Position numbers and translations under genes: made by a program. From Pantoea cypripedii (lineage in GTDB: Bacteria; Pseudomonadota; Gammaproteobacteria; Enterobacterales; Enterobacteriaceae), in the NCBI RefSeq assembly GCF_002095535.1, contig NZ_MLJI01000001.1, positions 3,390,801 to 3,454,800 of the forward strand: a stretch of 64,000 nt of DNA, read 5' to 3'. The notes below the pieces were generated by a model. That model was given only the letters and a program-made list of their open reading frames with translations, was not told where the DNA came from and did not search any database. Below, in pieces: positions 59,677-64,000 of this stretch. Position 1 is the first letter of the stretch. Each line of letters starts with the position of its first letter.

Positions 59677-60836
59677 GCGCGCACCGCCTCGCCCTGCCCG
59701 CCTGATTTACGGAAGGTAATCAGGCAGACCACCAGGCCCACCACCGCCAGCGCCGCAGCGGCCACCGGCACCGAGGTCAGCCCGTAGCCTCTGTCGATCA
59801 CCGCGCCACCGACCCAGGCACCCAGCGCATTGCCGACGTTAAACGCGGAAATGTTCAGGGTTGAGACCAGGTTTGGCGCGTCTTTACCATGGCGTACCAC
59901 GTTGATTTGCAGCCCCGGTACGGTTGCGAAGGTCGCCATCGCCCACAGGAACAGGGTGATCTCCGCCAGCCACAGCGCATGGCTGGTCCAGCTGAACAGC
60001 AGCGATAACACCGCAATCAGTGAGAAGCTGAGGATCAGGCTGAAGGAGACTTTCCAGTCAGCCAGTTTGCCGCCCAGGATGTTACCCACCGTCAGGCCCG
60101 CGCCAATCAGGAACAACGTCCAGCTGACGCCGCGATCGGTGATACCGGTGACCTGCAACAGCAGCGGCGCGATATAGCTGAACAATGCAAACATTGCCGC
60201 AGCAAAAAACACCGTCATCAGCAGCGACAGCCATAGCTTGCCGTTCGCCAGCGCGCTGACTTCGCTCGCCAGATGCACCGGCTTTTCGTCTTTGTTGGTG
60301 GGCAGGCTGACGATCAACGCGATAAAGGCGAAGATACCGATAATCGCCACACCCCAGAAGGTGGCGCGCCAGCCAAACATCTGACCAAACCAGGTGCCCA
60401 ACGGCACGCCGAGCACGTTAGCCAGCGTCAGGCCGGTGAACATCAAGGCCACTGCCGACGCCTGACGACTCGGGGCTACCAGACTGGCCGCCACCACGGA
60501 ACCGATACCGAAAAACGCACCGTGACACAGCGCGGTAACAATGCGTGCCAGCATCAGCAGATTGTAGCTGTAGGCCAGCGCACACAAGACATTGCCGACG
60601 ATGAAGATACACATCAGCAGAACCAGGGTACGTTTACGCGGCAGTTTTGCTGTCAGCAGCGCCATAATCGGGGCACCGATGGCGACGCCCAACGCATAGC
60701 CACTGATCAACCATCCCGCAGAAGGAATCGACACTTGCAGATCACCCGCCACTTCCGGCAGTAATCCCATAATGACAAATTCCGTGGTGCCGATGGCGAA
60801 CGCACTCAGCGCCAGCGCCAGTAATGCAACAGGCAT
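59673..60836 (-). CDS. MFS transporter, AraJ/YdhP-type DHA1 family
   Basis: Inner-membrane exporter of 387 aa with 12 predicted membrane segments. The start PVALLALALSAFAIGTTEFVIMGLLPEVA, the motif GAPIMALLTAKLPRKRTLVLLM (motif A) and the TM5 antiporter motif ANVLGVPLGTW place it with DHA1 proteins such as YdhP and AraJ. Substrate unknown; relatives export purines, arabinose-like sugars or drugs. The ATG at 60836 has GGGAGAG upstream and fits the family better than a TTG at 60851. Stop overlaps that of lysR. Confidence 0.88.
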   Translation of the reverse strand: MPVALLALALSAFAIGTTEFVIMGLLPEVAGDLQVSIPSAGWLISGYALGVAIGAPIMALLTAKLPRKRTLVLLMCIFIVGNVLCALAYSYNLLMLARIVTALCHGAFFGIGSVVAASLVAPSRQASAVALMFTGLTLANVLGVPLGTWFGQMFGWRATFWGVAIIGIFAFIALIVSLPTNKDEKPVHLASEVSALANGKLWLSLLMTVFFAAAMFALFSYIAPLLLQVTGITDRGVSWTLFLIGAGLTVGNILGGKLADWKVSFSLILSFSLIAVLSLLFSWTSHALWLAEITLFLWAMATFATVPGLQINVVRHGKDAPNLVSTLNISAFNVGNALGAWVGGAVIDRGYGLTSVPVAAAALAVVGLVVCLITFRKSGGQGEAVRA

Positions 60837-60918
60837 AACACACTCTCCCAATAACGATAATTTATGCAGGCAGGCCGTTCCACGAACGCGGAACGGTGAT
60901 AGCAGACGCTTATTAATT

Positions 60919-60934
60919 TTTGATCTGCGTCACA
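60919..60934. promoter_or_regulatory. CRP-site-like sequence before the MFS gene
   Basis: TTTGATCTGCGTCACA differs from TGTGA-N6-TCACA at one base. It is 83 bases upstream of the MFS ATG. The rest of the 384-bp gap to the next gene (60837-61220) shows no ORF or clear terminator. Confidence 0.4.
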
Positions 60935-61220
60935 ACGCGTATTAAAGCATAGCCACTTTCCGCCATACACCCCGCATGCCGCAAGGTTATTTTGCCGCTA
61001 CCGCAATAATCGTTCACCGCTCACGCAGAGAGCGGATCTGTACCCCTTCGGTGTTTTCTCATTCCTGAAACAGAACGATTTTTTCACGCTACTCTTGAAG
61101 ACGGGTTGTGATCACTGTCGCATTTCGACGGGGAATCAATCCTTAAAGGAAATTTCCGCGTTGCCGATACCCCAATGGATTGCCTGGTAATGTCTCGTCA
61201 TTCTTCAAAGGGGAGAGCGT

Positions 61221-61847
61221 ATGCGATGGCTCATAGCCGTAACGATTGGCTGTCTGAGTGGCTGCTCGGTCGGGCACTACGAGTACAGTAAAGAGGCGCA
61301 AAAGCGCGTCGATATGACCTTCACCGGCATTCCTACTGTGCTGGGTGTCGGTGCACTCGGTTCAGTGATTCCCCTGACCCCCGAGTACAGCCTGACAGCC
61401 GCGCATGTGGCGAAATACTCGATGTATCGGGTGAAGGCCTGGCACCCCGAATGTGACCTTGCCGTGGTGTACCACAAAAACAGCGAGGCGGATTTGCCAC
61501 CGCATTTTCGCAATGGCCGGATTGGTGACAACATCAATCTGTATGGCTACAGCTTTATCAGCGCGATGCCGGTGGCCTCCACCGGTCAGAATCTGATCAA
61601 CACCACGCTGGCGAATGACTGGAACAAAGCCAGTTGTGTGGTGGTGGCCGCCAATGCGGGCGTGGTGAAGGGCATGTCCGGTGGGGCGGTGTATAACGCC
61701 GACGACAACACCTTAGCCGGGGTGATCGTCGGTTACAGCAGCCGGATTAACGATAACCACAGCGGTAAAACCCTGTACAAGGATGTGGCGCTGTATATCC
61801 CTTACGCGCGCTTCCAGAAGTGGCTGGATGGGGTGATGAAATCGTAA
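61221..61847 (+). CDS. Trypsin-like fold lipoprotein
   Basis: A 208-aa protein with a short signal ending in lipobox CLSGC (mature CSVGHYEY). The mature part shows the order of chymotrypsin-type serine peptidases: His in YSLTAAHVAKYS near residue 59, Asp in ECDLAVVYHK near 78, and Ser in VVKGMSGGAVYN near 153 (GMSGG for the usual GNSGG). The strand GVIVGYSS after it matches the domain end. It is therefore a possible active serine protease anchored to the envelope. RBS GGGGAGAG. I do not recognise the specific family, and the substrate is unknown. Confidence 0.72.
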   Translation: MRWLIAVTIGCLSGCSVGHYEYSKEAQKRVDMTFTGIPTVLGVGALGSVIPLTPEYSLTAAHVAKYSMYRVKAWHPECDLAVVYHKNSEADLPPHFRNGRIGDNINLYGYSFISAMPVASTGQNLINTTLANDWNKASCVVVAANAGVVKGMSGGAVYNADDNTLAGVIVGYSSRINDNHSGKTLYKDVALYIPYARFQKWLDGVMKS

Positions 61848-61868
61848 GGTGCGCATGACTGCGCACCT
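61847..61868. terminator. Bidirectional hairpin between convergent genes
   Basis: AGGTGCGCA and TGCGCACCT form a perfect 9-bp stem with loop TGAC, beginning at the stop codon of the lipoprotein gene and ending 11 bases before the DUF1989 stop. No T-run on either side. Confidence 0.5.
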
Positions 61869-61878
61869 GAAAAACAAA

Positions 61879-62550
61879 TCAGGCCGGAACCCACGGCCCC
61901 TGTAATGTCACCTGCGGGAACCCGTCGGTGAGAATACGCAGCTCAGCGTCGCGCGGGGTGTTATCGCCCTGCCCCTGGATGCTGACGATATCCTGCGGAC
62001 AGGCCGAGAAGGCCACAAAGCAATCCATCTCGGCACGCAGCACGATGTAATCACCCGGTTTGGTCACCACCGGCAGCGTCTTCAGCGTGATACCATCCGC
62101 CTGCACCTGGATGTTCATAAAAATATTGAACGAGGCCAGGTTGCCGTGCGGCAGCTGCACACCCAGCTCAGCCAGCCCTTCATGCAGGTTGTCGTGGCAG
62201 TTGCGGTGCGGCTCGGTGCAGCCCAGCAGTTCATAGCGACGAGCATCACAGGCCGCCATAAAAGTATCGTGCACGCCAGGCGAGGTATCCGCCACCAGCG
62301 TCAGGATCGGGTGGCGCTGGCTGGTAATAAAACTGTCGCCCACCTTTGGATTGAGGCGCTGGTTCCAGACGCGTGTCGCCTCCATACACATATATTCACT
62401 GACGTCATCCGCGTTGTAGGCCCAGCAATCCACCACCTGGGTACCGTGCAGGTTAATCACCTGCACCGCTTCGCCCTTATTAAGACGCACCGCTTTACCG
62501 TAGCGCGCCGGAATGGTCATGGTTGCACGATGCTGATATTCAGCCGACAT
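61879..62550 (-). CDS. DUF1989 family protein (urea-carboxylase-associated type)
   Basis: A 223-aa soluble protein. It carries family blocks: IPARYGKAVRLNKGEAVQVINLHGTQVVD, EYMCMEATRVWNQRL, the cysteine segment LGCTEPHRNCHDNLHEGL and DCFVAFSACPQDIVSIQG. DUF1989 members often occur near urea carboxylase or allophanate hydrolase and amino-acid or urea ABC transporters, with proposed roles in guanidine or urea-related nitrogen metabolism. No urea carboxylase gene is visible here. It follows the two ABC permease genes on the same strand, 13 bases after the second. Confidence 0.85.
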   Translation of the reverse strand: MSAEYQHRATMTIPARYGKAVRLNKGEAVQVINLHGTQVVDCWAYNADDVSEYMCMEATRVWNQRLNPKVGDSFITSQRHPILTLVADTSPGVHDTFMAACDARRYELLGCTEPHRNCHDNLHEGLAELGVQLPHGNLASFNIFMNIQVQADGITLKTLPVVTKPGDYIVLRAEMDCFVAFSACPQDIVSIQGQGDNTPRDAELRILTDGFPQVTLQGPWVPA

Positions 62551-62563
62551 GTTGTTCTCCAGA

Positions 62564-63229
62564 TTAATGCTGCATGCCGCGACGATAGCGCGTCATGCGG
62601 GATTCAAGACAGCGCGCCAGCCAGTCGATCAGGCTGTTCAGCAGCCAGTAGCAGAGCGCTACTGTCAGGTAGATCTCCAGCGGCGCGTAAGTATCAGAAA
62701 TTGCCTGTTTGGCGGCGTACATAAACTCCTGCACCGAAACCACCGACAACAGCGCAGAGTCTTTAATCAAACCAATGGTTAACCCGACCAGCGGTGACAG
62801 CATTTGCGGCAGCGTCTGCGGCAACACCACATCGCGCAGTTGCTCGCTGCGGCTCAGCCCCAGCACCCGACACGCCTCCCATTGCCCTTTCGGCAGCGCG
62901 GCAATCGCCGCACGGATCACCTGCGCGATATAAGGTGCGTAGTAGAGCGTCAGCGCCAGCACGCCGACCACCGGCGAAGACAGGGTGATGTCGTACTCCG
63001 GCAACACAAAATAGAGCAGATAAATCACCACCAGCAACGGCAGCGCCAGGGTTAACCCGCTGTAAATATTGAGCAATCGCTGCCAGAACGGGGAAGCACG
63101 CATCAGCATGGCGGCCATCAGCGCCCCCCACAGCAGCGAACACAGCGCCGCCACTGCACACAATTGCAGGGTTGCCACCAGGCCATCCCCCAACGATGGC
63201 AGCGAGGTCATAATTGCCTGCCAATCCAC
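62564..63229 (-). CDS. Polar amino-acid-type ABC transporter permease
   Basis: Inner-membrane permease of 221 aa (HisM/GlnP type) with about five membrane segments and the EAA loop at ACRVLGLSRSEQLRDVVLPQTLPQMLSP. The start is GTG sharing one base with the TAG stop of the upstream permease, with GGAGG 8 bases before it. Pairs with the next permease as a heterodimer. No ATPase gene lies downstream in this window, so it is encoded elsewhere or upstream past 64000. Confidence 0.92.
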   Translation of the reverse strand: MDWQAIMTSLPSLGDGLVATLQLCAVAALCSLLWGALMAAMLMRASPFWQRLLNIYSGLTLALPLLVVIYLLYFVLPEYDITLSSPVVGVLALTLYYAPYIAQVIRAAIAALPKGQWEACRVLGLSRSEQLRDVVLPQTLPQMLSPLVGLTIGLIKDSALLSVVSVQEFMYAAKQAISDTYAPLEIYLTVALCYWLLNSLIDWLARCLESRMTRYRRGMQH

Positions 63230-63879
63230 TATGCCAGCCTCCGTTTTGCTTCCAGTCGCCGTGCGGCACTGATCAACGGCAGCGCAATCAGCAGATAACC
63301 GGCCGCCACCAGCAGCAGCACCTGCGTGGCATCATAGGTGCGGGCGATAACAATCTGACCGGCATAGGTCAGTTCTGTCAGCGCCACCACCGAGGCCAGC
63401 GGGGTGGTTTTCAGTAAAATGGTGAACTCATTCACCAGCATCGGCAGGCTGGCGCGCATCACCTGAGGATTGATGACATACCACCAGGTAAGCGCGCGGT
63501 TTAACCCCAGCGTCCGGGCGGCTTCCAGTTGCCCGCGCGTCACCAGATTGCGGTTGACGCGCAGAATTTCCGCCACGTAAGCCCCACTGTTCAGCCCGAT
63601 CGCCACCACCGCTGCAAGCATCGGCTGACCACCCAACCCCAGACGCGGCAAGGTAAAAAACACCACAAACAGCTGCACAATGGCCGGGGTGCCGCGCATC
63701 AGGCTAACGTAGAGACGACCAATGGCGCGCCAGATCCAGGCCCGGCGCAGTTGCAGGAAGCAGCCGAGCTGCCCCATCACTACGCTCACCAATGATGCCA
63801 GCACCGTCAGTACTAACGTCATCAGCAGACCGTGCCCCAGTTCCGGCAGCGCGGCCACTACCTGTTGATCCAGCCCCAT
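63229..63879 (-). CDS. Polar amino-acid-type ABC transporter permease
   Basis: Partner permease of 216 aa with a similar layout; the EAA loop is EAARTLGLNRALTWWYVINPQVMRA. N-terminal segment GLLMTLVLTVLASLVSVVMGQLG and the RGTPAIVQLFVVFFTLP motif are typical of HisM/HisQ-type subunits. It starts 3 bases after the stop of the partial gene at 63883, so all four genes form one operon. Confidence 0.92.
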   Translation of the reverse strand: MGLDQQVVAALPELGHGLLMTLVLTVLASLVSVVMGQLGCFLQLRRAWIWRAIGRLYVSLMRGTPAIVQLFVVFFTLPRLGLGGQPMLAAVVAIGLNSGAYVAEILRVNRNLVTRGQLEAARTLGLNRALTWWYVINPQVMRASLPMLVNEFTILLKTTPLASVVALTELTYAGQIVIARTYDATQVLLLVAAGYLLIALPLISAARRLEAKRRLA

Positions 63880-63882
63880 CGC

Positions 63883-64000
63883 TTACTCCGCGTTAAAGTC
63901 CGTCAGGTTCTCCGCCACCGCCAGTCGCAACGGCGCGGGTTTGTCGTTGCCCTCAATGCCGGTGTTGCAGGCGGAGACGATAAAGCGCGTATCCATCACC
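63883..64000 (-). CDS. C-terminal end of a probable second DUF1989 protein (partial)
   Basis: Only the last 38 codons are in the window. The end reads MDTRFIVSACNTGIEG, then DKPAPLRLAVAENL and a TAA stop. The pattern resembles the C-terminus of the complete DUF1989 protein at 61879 (MDCFVAFSACPQDIVS, then a Pro and a Leu-Arg strand). DUF1989 genes often come in pairs, which supports the call, but a solute-binding protein cannot be excluded from so little sequence. Confidence 0.5.
   Translation of the reverse strand, partial: VMDTRFIVSACNTGIEGNDKPAPLRLAVAENLTDFNAE

Overview
The window is a chromosomal segment of a member of the Enterobacterales. Erwiniaceae, and Pantoea in particular, fits best, but this rests on gene order and recognised protein families rather than on a search. 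It begins with an initiator tRNA. The backbone then follows the Escherichia coli order amiC-argA-recD-recB-ptrA-recC-ppdC-ygdB-ppdB-ppdA-thyA-lgt-ptsP-rppH-mutH-ygdQ-ygdR-tas-lplT-aas, resumes at omrA, omrB and galR, and again at lysA-lysR.

Region by region: 1-28.6 kb is conserved core. It holds cell-wall amidase, arginine entry, the RecBCD exonuclease with pitrilysin, minor pseudopilins, thymidylate synthase, lipoprotein diacylglyceryl transferase, PTS-Ntr enzyme I, the RNA pyrophosphohydrolase, mismatch-repair MutH, and the lysophospholipid salvage pair LplT/Aas. 28.6-29.4 kb is a gene-free block of stacked repeats, including two inverted copies of a roughly 200-bp element. 29.4-44.2 kb carries two complete tripartite RND efflux systems on one strand: an MdtABC/MuxABC-like pump with its own outer-membrane channel, and an AcrAB-like pump with its own channel and a Fur-box-like site upstream. 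44.5-49.4 kb holds a ribbon-helix-helix protein, the sRNAs OmrA and OmrB with an FtsI-type penicillin-binding protein between them, and a BisC-like molybdoenzyme. 49.6-57.3 kb holds galR, a chemoreceptor with a flagellar-type promoter, an acetyltransferase, and a divergent cellobiose-type PTS cluster (IIC, 6-phospho-beta-glucosidase, IIB, UxuR-like regulator / IIA). 57.4-64 kb holds lysA/lysR, an MFS exporter, a trypsin-like lipoprotein, and a DUF1989 plus ABC-permease operon cut by the window end.

In E. coli the aas-omrAB-galR-lysA interval is compact; here it has grown to about 29 kb by insertion of accessory operons, almost all on the minus strand. A family of short GTAG-headed palindromes (REP-like) recurs at five places, four of them between convergently transcribed genes.

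I found no phage, insertion sequence with transposase, CRISPR array or recognised defence system. The best candidates for new biology are the inverted repeat-element block before the efflux locus, the polyserine insertion in the MdtB-like transporter, the PBP paralogue wedged between OmrA and OmrB, the DnaA-box cluster upstream of mutH, and the protease-like lipoprotein.
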